Assembly (NCBI GenBank): GCA_964057225.1 | Contig: OZ059897.1 | Span: 20,460,001 to 20,524,000 of the forward strand | Direction of reading: 5' to 3' | DNA length: 64,000 bases | Source of the DNA: Auanema rhodensis | Lineage: Eukaryota > Nematoda > Chromadorea > Rhabditida > Rhabditidae | Part shown: in pieces, positions 23,875 through 38,262 of the stretch | How the letters are laid out: every line of letters begins with the position of its first letter | How positions within the stretch are numbered: position 1 is the stretch's first letter | Translations under genes and position numbers: made by a program | Notes under the pieces: generated by a model | What the model was told of the DNA's origin: nothing | The model's input: the letters and a program-made list of their open reading frames with translations, nothing else | Database searches by the model: none

Positions 23875-25628
23875 CTCGGTGCATTTTTAAGCTAGCGCAA
23901 ATCTGATAACACAGATCGACGCAGCTTAAAAATCCGCATCGAATGCACTATACTACATTGAGAAACGCTTAATACAAAAATTAGTTATGATCGTTTGAAA
24001 AATGATGCATTAGTGTATGTTGAGTTTCCATGTACACTCAACATTGCTTCCAAAAACATTTTGACAAAAATTTTTTCGAAAAATTTCAAAATAATTTAGC
24101 AAAAAGTAGATGTTTTTAGATTCCTTTTTTCAAGGCAAAGACGATGGACGATGTTATTCAACGAAAAAATTAATTCTTCAGGGTGAAAATCGAGGATATA
24201 AGTGTGAACTTATATCAGTTGATATCTCGGTGCATTTTTAAGCTAGCGCAAATCTGATAACACAGATCGACGCAGCTCAAAAATCCGTACGAATGCACTA
24301 TACTATATTGAGAAACGCTTAATACAAAAATTAGTTATGATCGTTTGAAAAATGATGCATTAGTGTATGTTGAGTTTCCATGTACACTCAACATTGCTTC
24401 CAAAACCATTTTGACAAAAATTTTTTCGAAAAATTTCAAAATAATTAAGCAAAAAGTAGATGTTTTTAGATTCCTTTTTTCAAGGCAAAGACGATGGACA
24501 ATGTTATTCAACGAAAAAACTAATTCTTCAGGGTGAAAATCGAGGATATAAGTGTGAACTTATATCAGTTGATATCTCGGTACATTTTTAAGCTAGCGCA
24601 AATCGGATAACACAGATCGACGCAGCTTAAAAATCCGCATCGAATGCACTATACTACATGGAAGAACGCTTAATACAAAAATTAGTTATGATCGTTTGAA
24701 AAATGATGCATTAGTGTATGTTGAGTTTCCATGTACACTCAACATTGCTTCCAAAAACATTTTGACAAAAATTTTTTCGAAAAATTTCAAAATAATTTAG
24801 CAAAAAGTAGATGTTTTTAGATTCCTTTTTTCAAGGCAAAGACGATGGACAATGTTATTCAACGAAAAAATTATTTCTTCAGGGTGAAAATCGAGGATAT
24901 AAGTGTAAACTTATATCATTTGATATCTCGGTGCATTTTTAAGCTAGCGCAAATCTGATAACACAGATCGACGCAGCTTAAAAATCCGCATCGAATGCAC
25001 TATACTACATTAAGAAACGCTTAATACAAAAATTAGTTATGATCGTTTGAAAAATGATGCATTAGTGTATGTTGAGTTTCCATGTACACTCAACATTGCT
25101 TCCAAAAACATTTTGACAAAAATTTTTTCGAAAAATTTCAAAATAATTTAGCAAAAAGTAGATGTTTTTAGATTTCTTTTTTCAAGGCAAAGACGATGGA
25201 CAATGTTATTCAACGAAAAAATTAATTCTTCAGGGTGAAAATCGAGGATATAAGTGTGAACTTATATCAGTTGATATCTCGGTACATTTTTAAGCTAGCG
25301 CAAATCTGATAACACAGATCGACGCAGCTTAAAATTCCGCATCGAATGCACTATACTACATGGAAGAACGCTTAATACAAAAATTAGTTATGATCGTTTG
25401 AAAAATGATGCATTAGTGTATGTTGAGTTTCCATGTACACTCAACATTGCTTCCAAAAACATTTTGACAAAAATTTTTTCGAAAAATTTCAAAATAATTT
25501 AGCAAAAAGTAGATGTTTTTAGATTCCTTTTTTCAAGGCAAAGACAATGGACCATGTTATTCAACGAAAAAATTAATTCTTCAGGGTGAAAATCGAGGAT
25601 ATAAGTGTAAACTTATATCATTTGATAT
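23875..25628. repeat. 5-monomer block (1754 bp), occurrence 1 of 5
   Basis: The order is gacgatg monomer, 350-bp aaaaccatt monomer, cggtacat/aatcggat monomer, agatttcttttt monomer, and cggtacat with aaaattccgc. It is followed here by the unusual ccgcatgg/acgcgtaata monomer at 25629. Confidence 0.85.
24226..24575. repeat. 350-bp subtype monomer with aaaaccatt and aaaaaactaatt
   Basis: It is the first copy of the second branch of the subtype, with two further changes shared with 27033, 43176, 45983 and 51246. It is the second monomer of the 1754-bp block. Confidence 0.85.
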
Positions 25629-26681
25629 CTCGGTGCATTTTTAAGCTAGCGCAAATCTGATAACACAGATCGACGCAGCTTAAAAATCCGCATGGAATGC
25701 ACTATACTACATAGAAGAACGCGTAATACAAAAATTAGTTATGATCGTTTGAAAAATGATGCATTAGTGTATGTTGAGTTTCCATGTACACTCAACATTG
25801 CTTCCAAAAACATTTTGACAAAAATTTTTTCGAAAAATTTCAAAATAATTTAGCAAAAAGTAGATGTTTTTAGATTCCTTTTTTCAAGGCAAAGACAATG
25901 GACCATGTTATTCAACGAAAAAATTAATTCTTCAGGGTGAAAATCGAGGATATAAGTGTGAACTTATATCAGTTGATATCTCGGTGCATTTTTAAGCTAG
26001 CGCAAATCTTATAACACAGATCGACGCAGCTTAAAAATCCGCATCGAATGCACTATACTACATAGAAGAACGCTTAATACAAAAATTAGTTATGATCGTT
26101 TGAAAAATGATGCATTAGTGTATGTTGAGTTTCCATGTACACTCAACATTGCTTCCAAAAACATTTTGACAAAAATTTTTTCGAAAAATTTCAAAATAAT
26201 TTAGCAAAAAGTAGATGTTTTTAGATTTCTTTTTTCAAGGCAAAGACAATGGACCATGTTATTCAACGAAAAAATTAATTCTTCAGGGTGAAAATCGAGG
26301 ATATAAGTGTAAACTTATATCATTTGATATCTCGGTGCATTTTTAAGCTAGCGCAAATCTGATAACACAGATCGACGCAGCTTAAAAATCCGCATCGAAT
26401 GCACTATACTACATTAAGAAACGCTTAATACAAAAATTAGTTATGATCGTTTGAAAAATGATGCATTAGTGTATGTTGAGTTTCCATGTACACTCAACAT
26501 TGCTTCCAAAAACATTTTGACAAAAATTTTTTCGAAAAATTTCAAAATAATTTAGCAGAAAGTAGATGTTTTTAGATTCCTTTTTTCAAGGCAAAGACGA
26601 TGGACAATGTTATTCAACGAAAAAATTATTTCTTCAGGGTGAAAATCGAGGATATAAGTGTGAACTTATATCAGTTGATAT

Positions 26682-28435
26682 CTCGGTGCATTTTTAAGCT
26701 AGCGCAAATCTGATAACACAGATCGACGCAGCTTAAAAATCCGCATCGAATGCACTATACTACATTGAGAAACGCTTAATACAAAAATTAGTTATGATCG
26801 TTTGAAAAATGATGCATTAGTGTATGTTGAGTTTCCATGTACACTCAACATTGCTTCCAAAAACATTTTGACAAAAATTTTTTCGAAAAATTTCAAAATA
26901 ATTTAGCAAAAAGTAGATGTTTTTAGATTCCTTTTTTCAAGGCAAAGACGATGGACGATGTTATTCAACGAAAAAATTAATTCTTCAGGGTGAAAATCGA
27001 GGATATAAGTGTGAACTTATATCAGTTGATATCTCGGTGCATTTTTAAGCTAGCGCAAATCTGATAACACAGATCGACGCAGCTCAAAAATCCGTACGAA
27101 TGCACTATACTATATTGAGAAACGCTTAATACAAAAATTAGTTATGATCGTTTGAAAAATGATGCATTAGTGTATGTTGAGTTTCCATGTACACTCAACA
27201 TTGCTTCCAAAACCATTTTGACAAAAATTTTTTCGAAAAATTTCAAAATAATTAAGCAAAAAGTAGATGTTTTTAGATTCCTTTTTTCAAGGCAAAGACG
27301 ATGGACAATGTTATTCAACGAAAAAACTAATTCTTCAGGGTGAAAATCGAGGATATAAGTGTGAACTTATATCAGTTGATATCTCGGTACATTTTTAAGC
27401 TAGCGCAAATCGGATAACACAGATCGACGCAGCTTAAAAATCCGCATCGAATGCACTATACTACATGGAAGAACGCTTAATACAAAAATTAGTTATGATC
27501 GTTTGAAAAATGATGCATTAGTGTATGTTGAGTTTCCATGTACACTCAACATTGCTTCCAAAAACATTTTGACAAAAATTTTTTCGAAAAATTTCAAAAT
27601 AATTTAGCAAAAAGTAGATGTTTTTAGATTCCTTTTTTCAAGGCAAAGACGATGGACAATGTTATTCAACGAAAAAATTATTTCTTCAGGGTGAAAATCG
27701 AGGATATAAGTGTAAACTTATATCATTTGATATCTCGGTGCATTTTTAAGCTAGCGCAAATCTGATAACACAGATCGACGCAGCTTAAAAATCCGCATCG
27801 AATGCACTATACTACATTAAGAAACGCTTAATACAAAAATTAGTTATGATCGTTTGAAAAATGATGCATTAGTGTATGTTGAGTTTCCATGTACACTCAA
27901 CATTGCTTCCAAAAACATTTTGACAAAAATTTTTTCGAAAAATTTCAAAATAATTTAGCAAAAAGTAGATGTTTTTAGATTTCTTTTTTCAAGGCAAAGA
28001 CGATGGACAATGTTATTCAACGAAAAAATTAATTCTTCAGGGTGAAAATCGAGGATATAAGTGTGAACTTATATCAGTTGATATCTCGGTACATTTTTAA
28101 GCTAGCGCAAATCTGATAACACAGATCGACGCAGCTTAAAATTCCGCATCGAATGCACTATACTACATGGAAGAACGCTTAATACAAAAATTAGTTATGA
28201 TCGTTTGAAAAATGATGCATTAGTGTATGTTGAGTTTCCATGTACACTCAACATTGCTTCCAAAAACATTTTGACAAAAATTTTTTCGAAAAATTTCAAA
28301 ATAATTTAGCAAAAAGTAGATGTTTTTAGATTCCTTTTTTCAAGGCAAAGACAATGGACCATGTTATTCAACGAAAAAATTAATTCTTCAGGGTGAAAAT
28401 CGAGGATATAAGTGTAAACTTATATCATTTGATAT
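26682..28435. repeat. 5-monomer block (1754 bp), occurrence 2 of 5
   Basis: It has the same five types in order, beginning eight monomers (2807 bp) after the first occurrence. It exits into the dimer at 28436 rather than into the ccgcatgg monomer. Confidence 0.85.
27033..27382. repeat. 350-bp subtype monomer (aaaaccatt branch)
   Basis: It is the second monomer of the 1754-bp block at 26682. Confidence 0.85.
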
Positions 28436-29839
28436 CTCGGTGCATTTTTAAGCTAGCGCAAATCTGATAACACAGATCGACGCAGCTTAAAAATCCGCAT
28501 CGAATGCACTATACTACATTGAGAAACGCTTAATACAAAAATTAGTTATGATCGTTTGAAAAATGATGCATTAGTGTATGTTGAGTTTCCATGTACACTC
28601 AACATTGCTTCCAAAAACATTTTGACAAAAATTTTTTCGAAAAATTTCAAAATAATTTAGCAAAAAGTAGATGTTTTTAGATTCCTTTTTTCAAGGCAAA
28701 GACAATGGACCATGTTATTCAACGAAAAAATTAATTCTTCAGGGTGAAAATCGAGGATATAAGTGTGAACTTATATCAGTTGATATCTCGGTGCATTTTT
28801 AAGCTAGCGCAAATCTGATAACACAGATCGACGCAGCTTAAAAATCCGCATCGAATGCACTATACTACATAGAAGAACGCTTAATACAAAAATTAGTTAT
28901 GATCGTTTGAAAAATGATGCATTAGTGTATGTTGAGTTTCCATGTACACTCAACATTGCTTCCAAAAACATTTTGACAAAAATTTTTTCGAAAAATTTCA
29001 AAATAATTTAGCAAAAAGTAGATGTTTTTAGATTCCTTTTTTCAAGGCAAAGACGATGGACAATGTTATTCAACGAAAAAATTATTTCTTCAGGGTGAAA
29101 ATCGAGGATATAAGTGTGAACTTATATCAGTTGATATCTCGGTGCATTTTTAAGCTAGCGCAAATCTGATAACACAGATCGACGCAGCTTAAAAATCCGC
29201 ATCGAATGCACTATACTACATTGAGAAACGCTTAATACAAAAATTAGTTATGATCGTTTGAAAAATGATGCATTAGTGTATGTTGAGTTTCCATGTACAC
29301 TCAACATTGCTTCCAAAAACATTTTGACAAAAATTTTTTCGAAAAATTTCAAAATAATTTAGCAAAAAGTAGATGTTTTTAGATTCCTTTTTTCAAGGCA
29401 AAGACAATGGACCATGTTATTCAACGAAAAAATTAATTCTTCAGGGTGAAAATCGAGGATATAAGTGTGAACTTATATCAGTTGATATCTCGGTGCATTT
29501 TTAAGCTAGCGCAAATCTGATAACACAGATCGACGCAGCTTAAAAATCCGCATCGAATGCACTATACTACATAGAAGAACGCTTAATACAAAAATTAGTT
29601 ATGATCGTTTGAAAAATGATGCATTAGTGTATGTTGAGTTTCCATGTACACTCAACATTGCTTCCAAAAACATTTTGACAAAAATTTTTTCGAAAAATTT
29701 CAAAATAATTTAGCAAAAAGTAGATGTTTTTAGATTCCTTTTTTCAAGGCAAAGACGATGGACAATGTTATTCAACGAAAAAATTATTTCTTCAGGGTGA
29801 AAATCGAGGATATAAGTGTGAACTTATATCAGTTGATAT
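28436..29839. repeat. Dimer duplicated in tandem (2 x 702 bp)
   Basis: A cattgag/aatggacc monomer and a catagaag/attatttc monomer occur at 28436-29137 and again at 29138-29839. This is the end of super-HOR copy 1. In copy 2 the first of the four has catagaag instead of cattgag (47386). Confidence 0.8.
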
Positions 29840-32800
29840 CTCGGTGCATTTTTAAGCTAGCGCAAATCTGATAACACAGATCGACGCAGCTTAAAAATCC
29901 GCATCGAATGCACTATACTACATTAAGAAACGCTTAATACAAAAATTAGTTATGATCGTTTGAAAAATGATGCATTAGTGTATGTTGAGTTTCCATGTAC
30001 ACTCAACATTGCTTTCAAAAACATTTTGACAAAAATTTTTTCGAAAAATTTCAAAATAATTTAGCAAAAAGTAGATGTTTTTAGATTCCTTTTTTCAAGG
30101 CAAAGACGATGGACAATGTTATTCAACGAAAAAATTAATTCTTCAGGGTGAAAATCGAGGATATAAGTGTAAACTTATATCAGTTGATATCTCGGTGCAT
30201 TTTTAAGCTAGCGCAAATCTGATAACACAGATCGACGCAGCTTAAAAATCCGCATCGAATGCACTATACTACATTGAGAAACGCTTAATACAAAAATTAG
30301 TTATGATCGTTTGAAAAATGATGCATTAGTGTATGTTGAGTTTCCATGTACACTCAACATTGCTTCCAAAAACATTTTGACAAAAATTTTTTCGAAAAAT
30401 TTCAAAATAATTTAGCAAAAAGTAGATGTTTTTAGATTCCTTTTTTCAAGGCAAAGACGATGGACAATGTTATTTAACGAAAAAATTAATTCTTCAGGGT
30501 GAAAATCGAGGATAAAAGTGTAAACTTATATCAGTTGATATCTCGGTGCATTTTTAAGCTAGCGCAAATCTGATAACACAGATCGACGCAGCTTAAAAAT
30601 CCGCATCGAATGCACTATACTACATTGAGAAACGCTTAATACAAAAATTAGTTATGATCGTTTGAAAAATGATGCATTAGTGTATGTTGAGTTTCCATGT
30701 ACACTCAACATTGCTTCCAAAAACATTTTGACAAAAATTTTTTCGAAAAATTTCAAAATAATTTAGCAAAAAGTAGATGTTTTTAGATTCCTTTTTTCAA
30801 GGCAAAGACAATGGACCATGTTATTCAACGAAAAAAGTAATTCTTCAGGGTGAAAATCGAGGATATAAGTGTAAACTTATATCATTTGATATCTCGGTGC
30901 ATTTTTAAGCTAGCGCAAATCTGATAACACAGATCGACGCAGCTTAAAAATCCGCATCGAATGCACTATACTACATTAAGAAACGCTTAATACGAAAATT
31001 AGTTATGATCGTTTGAAAAATGATGCATTAGTGTATGTTGAGTTTCCATGTACACTCAACATTGCTTCCAAAAACATTTTGACAAAAATTTTTTCGAAAA
31101 ATTTCAAAATAATTTAGCAAAAAGTAGATGTTTTTAGATTCCTTTTTTTAAGGCAAAGACAATGGACCATGTTATTCAACGAAAAAATTAATTCTTCAGG
31201 GTGAAAATCGAGGATATAAGTGTAAACTTATATCATTTGATACCTCGGTGCATTTTTAAGCTAGCGCAAATCTGATAACACAGATCGACGCAGCTTAAAA
31301 ATCCGCATCGAATGCACTATACTACATTAAGAAACGCTTAATACAAAAATTAGTTATGATCGTTTGAAAAATGATGCATTAGTGTATGTTGAGTTTCCAT
31401 GTACACTCAACATTGCTTCCGAAAACATTTTGACAAAAATTTTTTCGAAAAATTTCAAAATAATTTAGCAAAAAGTAGATGTTTTTAGATTCCTTTTTTT
31501 AAGGCAAAGACAATGGACCATGTTATTCAACGAAAAAATTAATTCTTCAGGGTGAAAATCGAGGATATAAGTGTAAACTTATATCATTTGATACCTCGGT
31601 GCATTTTTAAGCTAGCGCAAATCTGATAACACAGATCGACGCAGCTTAAAAATCCGCATCGAATGCACTATACTACATTAAGAAACGCTTAATACAAAAA
31701 TTAGTTATGATCGTTTGAAAAATGATGCATTAGTGTATGTTGAGTTTCCATGTACACTCAACATTGCTTCCGAAAACATTTTGACAAAAATTTTTTCGAA
31801 AAATTTCAAAATAATTTAGCAAAAAGTAGATGTTTTTAGATTCCTTTTTTCAAGGCAAAGACGATGAACAATGTTATTCAACGAAAAAATTAATTCTTCA
31901 GGGTGAAAATCAAGGATATAAGTGTGAACTTATATCAGATGATATCTCGGTGCATTTTTAAGCTAGCGCAAATCTGATAACACAGATCGACGCAGCTTAA
32001 AAATCCGCATCGAATGCACTATACTACATTAAGAAACGCTTAATACGAAAATTAGTTATGATCGTTTGAAAAATGATGCATTAGTGTATGTTGAGTTTCC
32101 ATGTACACTCAACATTGCTTCCAAAAACATTTTGACAAAAATTTTTTCGAAAAATTTCAAAATAATTTAGCAAAAAGTAGATGTTTTTAGATTCCTTTTT
32201 TTAAGGCAAAGACAATGGACCATGTTATTCAACGAAAAAATTAATTCTTCAGGGTGAAAATCGAGGATATAAGTGTAAACTTATATCATTTGATACCTCG
32301 GTGCATTTTTAAGCTAGCGCAAATCTGATAACACAGATCGACGCAGCTTAAAAATCCGCATCGAATGCACTATACTACATTAAGAAACGCTTAATACAAA
32401 AATTAGTTATGATCGTTTGAAAAATGATGCATTAGTGTATGTTGAGTTTCCATGTACACTCAACATTGCTTCCGAAAACATTTTGACAAAAATTTTTTCG
32501 AAAAATTTCAAAATAATTTAGCAAAAAGTAGATGTTTTTAGATTCCTTTTTTTAAGGCAAAGACAATGGACCATGTTATTCAACGAAAAAATTAATTCTT
32601 CAGGGTGAAAATCGAGGATATAAGTGTAAACTTATATCATTTGATACCTCGGTGCATTTTTAAGCTAGCGCAAATCTGATAACACAGATCGACGCAGCTT
32701 AAAAATCCGCATCGAATGCACTATACTACATTAAGAAACGCTTAATACAAAAATTAGTTATGATCGTTTGAAAAATGATGCATTAGTGTATGTTGAGTTT

Positions 32801-33349
32801 CCATGTACACTCAACATTGCTTCCGAAAACATTTTGACAAAAATTTTTTCGAAAAATTTCAAAATAATTTAGCAAAAAGTAGATGTTTTTAGATTCCTTT
32901 TTTCAAGGCAAAGACGATGAACAATGTTATTCAACGAAAAAATTAATTCTTCAGGGTGAAAATCAAGGATATAAGTGTGAACTTATATCAGATGATATCT
33001 CGGTGCATTTTTAAGCTAGCGCAAATCTGATAACACAGATCGACGCAGCTTAAAAATCCGCATCGAATGCACTATACTACATTGAGAAACGCTTAATACA
33101 AAAATTAGTTATGATCGTTTGAAAAATGATGCATTAGTGTATGTTGAGTTTCCATGTACACTCAACATTGCTTCCAAAAACATTTTGACAAAAATTTTTT
33201 CGAAAATTTTCAAAATAATTTAGCAAAAAGTAGATGTTTTTAGATTCCTTTTTTCAAGGCAAAGACAATGGACCATGTTATTCAACGAAAAAATTAATTC
33301 TTCAGGGTGAAAATCGAGGATATAAGTGTGAACTTATATCAGTTGATAT
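29840..33349. repeat. Return of domain A monomers (10 copies)
   Basis: The types match the third to eighth monomers of the 12-mer in order (gctttcaaa, gataaaag, aaaaaagtaatt, aatacgaaaa, tttttttaagg, aatcaagg). The sequence then steps back to aatacgaaaa at 31946, so three rather than four monomers are repeated before the cgaaaattttc monomer at 32999. From 31946 the segment is the start of super-HOR copy 2. Confidence 0.87.
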
Positions 33350-34402
33350 CTCGGTGCATTTTTAAGCTAGCGCAAATCTGATAACACAGATCGACGCAGC
33401 TTAAAAATCCGCATCGAATGCACTATACTACATTGAGAAACGCTTAATACAAAAATTAGTTATGATCGTTTGAAAAATGATGCATTAGTGTATGTTGAGT
33501 TTCCATGTACACTCAACATTGCTTCCAAAAACATTTTGACAAAAATTTTTTCGAAAAATTTCAAAATAATTTAGCAAAAAGTAGATGTTTTTAGATTTCA
33601 TTTTTCAAGGCAAAGACGATGGACAATGTTATTCAACGAAAAAATTAATTCTTCAGGGTGAAAATCGAGGATATAAGTGTGAACTTATATCAGTTGATAT
33701 CTCGGTGCATTTTTAAGCTAGCGCAAATCTGATAACACAGATCGACGCAGCTTAAAAATCCGCATCGAATGCACTATACTACATTGAGAAACGCTTAATA
33801 CAAAAATTAGTTATGATCGTTTGAAAAATGATGCATTAGTGTATGTTGAGTTTCCATGTACACTCAACATTGCTTCCAAAAACATTTCGACAAAAATTTT
33901 TTCGAAAAATTTCAAAATAATTTAGCAAAAAGTAGATGTTTTTAGATTCCTTTTTTCAAGGCAAAGACAATGGACCATGTTATTCAACGAAAAAATTAAT
34001 TCTTCAGGGTGAAAATCGAGGATAAAAGTGTAAACTTATATCAGTTGATATCTCGGTGCATTTTTAAGCTAGCGCAAATCTGATAACACAGATCGACGCA
34101 GCTTAAAAATCCGCATCGAATGCACTATACTACATTGAGAAACGCTTAATACAAAAATTAGTTATGATCGTTTGAAAAATGATGCATTAGTGTATGTTGA
34201 GTTTCCATGTACACTCAACATTGCTTCCAAAAACATTTTGACAAAAATTTTTTCGAAAAATTTCAAAATAATTTAGCAAAAAGTAGATGTTTTTAGATTC
34301 CTTTTTTCAAGCCAAAGACGATGGACGATGTTATTCAACGAAAAAATTAATTCTTCAGGGTGAAAATCGAGGATATAAGTGTGAACTTATATCAGTTGAT
34401 AT

Positions 34403-34752
34403 CTCGGTGCATTTTTAAGCTAGCGCAAATCTGATAACACAGATCGACGCAGCTCAAAAATCCGTACGAATGCACTATACTATATTGAGAAACGCTTAAT
34501 ACAAAAATTAGTTATGATCGTTTGAAAAATGATGCATTAGTGTATGTTGAGTTTCCATGTACACTCAACATTGCTTCCAAAAACATTTTGACAAAAATTT
34601 TTTCGAAAAATTTCAAAATAATTAAGCAAAAAGTAGATGTTTTTAGATTCCTTTTTTCAAGGCAAAGACGATGGACAATGTTATTCAACGAAAAAATTAT
34701 TTCTTCAGGGTGAAAATCGAGGATATAAGTGTGAACTTATATCAGTTGATAT
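34403..34752. repeat. 350-bp subtype monomer with attatttc
   Basis: It is the counterpart of 15455-15804 in super-HOR copy 2, but has attatttc instead of attaattc and lacks gatgattttag. The attatttc patch also occurs in the next monomer, which suggests a short conversion tract. Confidence 0.8.
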
Positions 34753-36507
34753 CTCGGTACATTTTTAAGCTAGCGCAAATCGGATAACACAGATCGACGC
34801 AGCTTAAAAATCCGCATCGAATGCACTATACTACATGGAAGAACGCTTAATACAAAAATTAGTTATGATCGTTTGAAAAATGATGCATTAGTGTATGTTG
34901 AGTTTCCATGTACACTCAACATTGCTTCCAAAAACATTTTGACAAAAATTTTTTCGAAAAATTTCAAAATAATTTAGCAAAAAGTAGATGTTTTTAGATT
35001 CCTTTTTTCAAGGCAAAGACGATGGACAATGTTATTCAACGAAAAAATTATTTCTTCAGGGTGAAAATCGAGGATATAAGTGTAAACTTATATCATTTGA
35101 TATCTCGGTGCATTTTTAAGCTAGCGCAAATCTGATAACACAGATCGACGCAGCTTAAAAATCCGCATCGAATGCACTATACTACATTAAGAAACGCTTA
35201 ATACAAAAATTAGTTATGATCGTTTGAAAAATGATGCATTAGTGTATGTTGAGTTTCCATGTACACTCAACATTGCTTCCAAAAACATTTTGACAAAAAT
35301 TTTTTCGAAAAATTTCAAAATAATTTAGCAAAAAGTAGATGTTTTTATATTCCTTTTTTCAAGGCAAAGACGATGGACAATGTTATTCAACGAAAAAATT
35401 AATTCTTCAGGGTGAAAATCGAGGATATAAGTGTGAACTTATATCAGTTGATATCTCGGTACATTTTTAAGCTAGCGCAAATCTGATAACACAGATCGAC
35501 GCAGCTTAAAAATCCGCATCGAATGCACTATACTACATGGAAGAACGCTTAATACAAAAATTAGTTATGATCGTTTGAAAAATGATGCATTAGTGTATGT
35601 TGAGTTTCCATGTACACTCAACATTGCTTCCAAAAACATTTTGACAAAAATTTTTTCGAAAAATTTCAAAATAATTTAGCAAAAAGTAGATGTTTTTAGA
35701 TTTCTTTTTTCAAGGCAAAGACAATGGACCATGTTATTCAACGAAAAAATTAATTCTTCAGGGTGAAAATCGAGGATATAAGTGTAAACTTATATCATTT
35801 GATATCTCGGTGCATTTTTAAGCTAGCGCAAATCTGATAACACAGATCGACGCAGCTTAAAAATCCGCATCGAATGCACTATACTACATTAAGAAACGCT
35901 TAATACAAAAATTAGTTATGATCGTTTGAAAAATGATGCATTAGTGTATGTTGAGTTTCCATGTACACTCAACATTGCCTCCAAAAACATTTTGACAAAA
36001 ATTTTTTCGAAAAATTTCAAAATAATTTAGCAAAAAGTAGATGTTTTTAGATTCCTTTTTTCAAGGCAAAGACGATGGACAATGTTATTCAACGAAAAAA
36101 TTATTTCTTCAGGGTGAAAATCGAGGATATAAGTGTAAACTTATATCAGTTGATATCTCGGTGCATTTTTAAGCTAGCGCAAATCTGATAACACAGATCG
36201 ACGCAGCTTAAAAATCCGCATCGAATGCACTATACTACATTGAGAAACGCTTAATACAAAAATTAGTTATGATCGTTTGAAAAATGATGCATTAGTGTAT
36301 GTTGAGTTTCCATGTACACTCAACATTGCTTCCAAAAACATTTTGACAAAAATTTTTTCGAAAAATTTCAAAATAATTTAGCAAAAAGTAGATGTTTTTA
36401 GATTCCTTTTTTCAAGGCAAAGACAATGGACCATGTTATTCAACGAAAAAATTAATTCTTCAGGGTGAAAATCGAGGATATAAGTGTGAACTTATATCAG
36501 TTGATAT

Positions 36508-38262
36508 CTCGGTGCATTTTTAAGCTAGCGCAAATCTGATAACACAGATCGACGCAGCTTAAAAATCCGCATCGAATGCACTATACTACATAGAAGAACG
36601 CTTAATACAAAAATTAGTTATGATCGTTTGAAAAATGATGCATTAGTGTATGTTGAGTTTCCATGTACACTCAACAATGCTTCCAAAAACATTTTGACAA
36701 AAATTTTTTCGAAAAATTTCAAAATAATTTAGCAAAAAGTAGATGTTTTTAGATTTCATTTTTCAAGGCAAAGACGATGGACAATGTTATTCAACGAAAA
36801 AATTAATTCTTCAGGGTGAAAATCGAGGATATAAGTGTGAACTTATATCAGTTGATATCTCGGTGCATTTTTAAGCTAGCGCAAATCTGATAACACAGAT
36901 CGACGCAGCTTAAAAATCCGCATCGAATGCACTATACTACATAGAAGAACGCTCAATACAAAAATTAGTTATGATCGTTTGAAAAATGATGCATTAGTGT
37001 ATGTTGAGTTTCCATGTACACTCAACATTGCTTCCAAAAACATTTTGACAAAAATTTTTTCGAAAAATTTCAAAATAATTTAGCAAAAAGTAGATGTTTT
37101 TAGATTCCTTTTTTCAAGGCAAAGACGATGGACAATGTTATTTAACGAAAAAATTAATTCTTCAGGGTGAAAATCGAGGATAAAAGTGTAAACTTATATC
37201 AGTTGATATCTCGGTGCATTTTTAAGCTAGCGCAAATCTGATAACACAGATCGACGCAGCTTAAAAATCCGCATCGAATGCACTATACTACATTGAGAAA
37301 CGCTTAATACAAAAATTAGTTATGATCGTTTGAAAAATGATGCATTAGTGTATGTTGAGTTTCCATGTACACTCAACATTGCTTCCAAAAACATTTTGAC
37401 AAAAATTTTTTCGAAAAATTTCAAAATAATTTAGCAAAAAGTAGATGTTTTTAGATTCCTTTTTTCAAGGCAAAGACAATGGACCATGTTATTCAACGAA
37501 AAAATTAATTCTTCAGGGTGAAAATCGAGGATATAAGTGTGAACTTATATCGGTTGATATCTCGGTGCATTTTTAAGCTAGCGCAAATCTGATAACACAG
37601 ATCGACGCAGCTTAAAAATCCGCATCGAATGCACTATACTACATAGAAGAACGCTTAATACAAAAATTAGTTATGATCGTTTGAAAAATGATGCATTAGT
37701 GTATGTTGAGTTTCCATGTACACTCAACAATGCTTCCAAAAACATTTTGACAAAAATTTTTTCGAAAAATTTCAAAATAATTTAGCAAAAAGTAGATGTT
37801 TTTAGATTTCATTTTTCAAGGCAAAGACGATGGACAATGTTATTCAACGAAAAAATTAATTCTTCAGGGTGAAAATCGAGGATATAAGTGTGAACTTATA
37901 TCAGTTGATATCTCGGTGCATTTTTAAGCTAGCGCAAATCTGATAACACAGATCGACGCAGCTTAAAAATCCGCATCGAATGCACTATACTACATAGAAG
38001 AACGCTTAATACAAAAATTAGTTATGATCGTTTGAAAAATGATGCATTAGTGTATGTTGAGTTTCCATGTACACTCAACATTGCTTCCAAAAACATTTTG
38101 ACAAAAATTTTTTCGAAAAATTTCAAAATAATTTAGCAAAAAGTAGATGTTTTTAGATTCCTTTTTTCAAGGCAAAGACAATGGACCATGTTATTCAACG
38201 AAAAAATTAATTCTTCAGGGTGAAAATCGAGGATATAAGTGTGAACTTATATCAGTTGATAT
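36508..38262. repeat. 5-monomer tandem duplication, unit 1 (1755 bp)
   Basis: The order is caacaatgc/gatttcattttt, cgctcaatac with gataaaag, atcggttgat tail, caacaatgc again, and catagaag with aatggacc. The same order restarts at 38263. The cgctcaatac change is seen only in these two units and in domain C at 56509 and 61071. Confidence 0.85.

Larger units (their letters stand above)
12998..29839. repeat. Super-HOR segment, copy 1 (48 monomers, 16842 bp)
   Basis: The order of monomer types here recurs at 31946-48789, 54 monomers downstream. Anchors: the A/B junction at 14402 versus 33350 (18948 bp apart) and the aaaaccatt monomer at 24226 versus 43176 (18950 bp apart). The 2-bp difference is explained by the unequal number of 350-bp monomers in between. 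Upstream of 12998 (12647 versus 31595) and downstream of 29839 (29840 versus 48790) the types no longer match. Confidence 0.85.
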
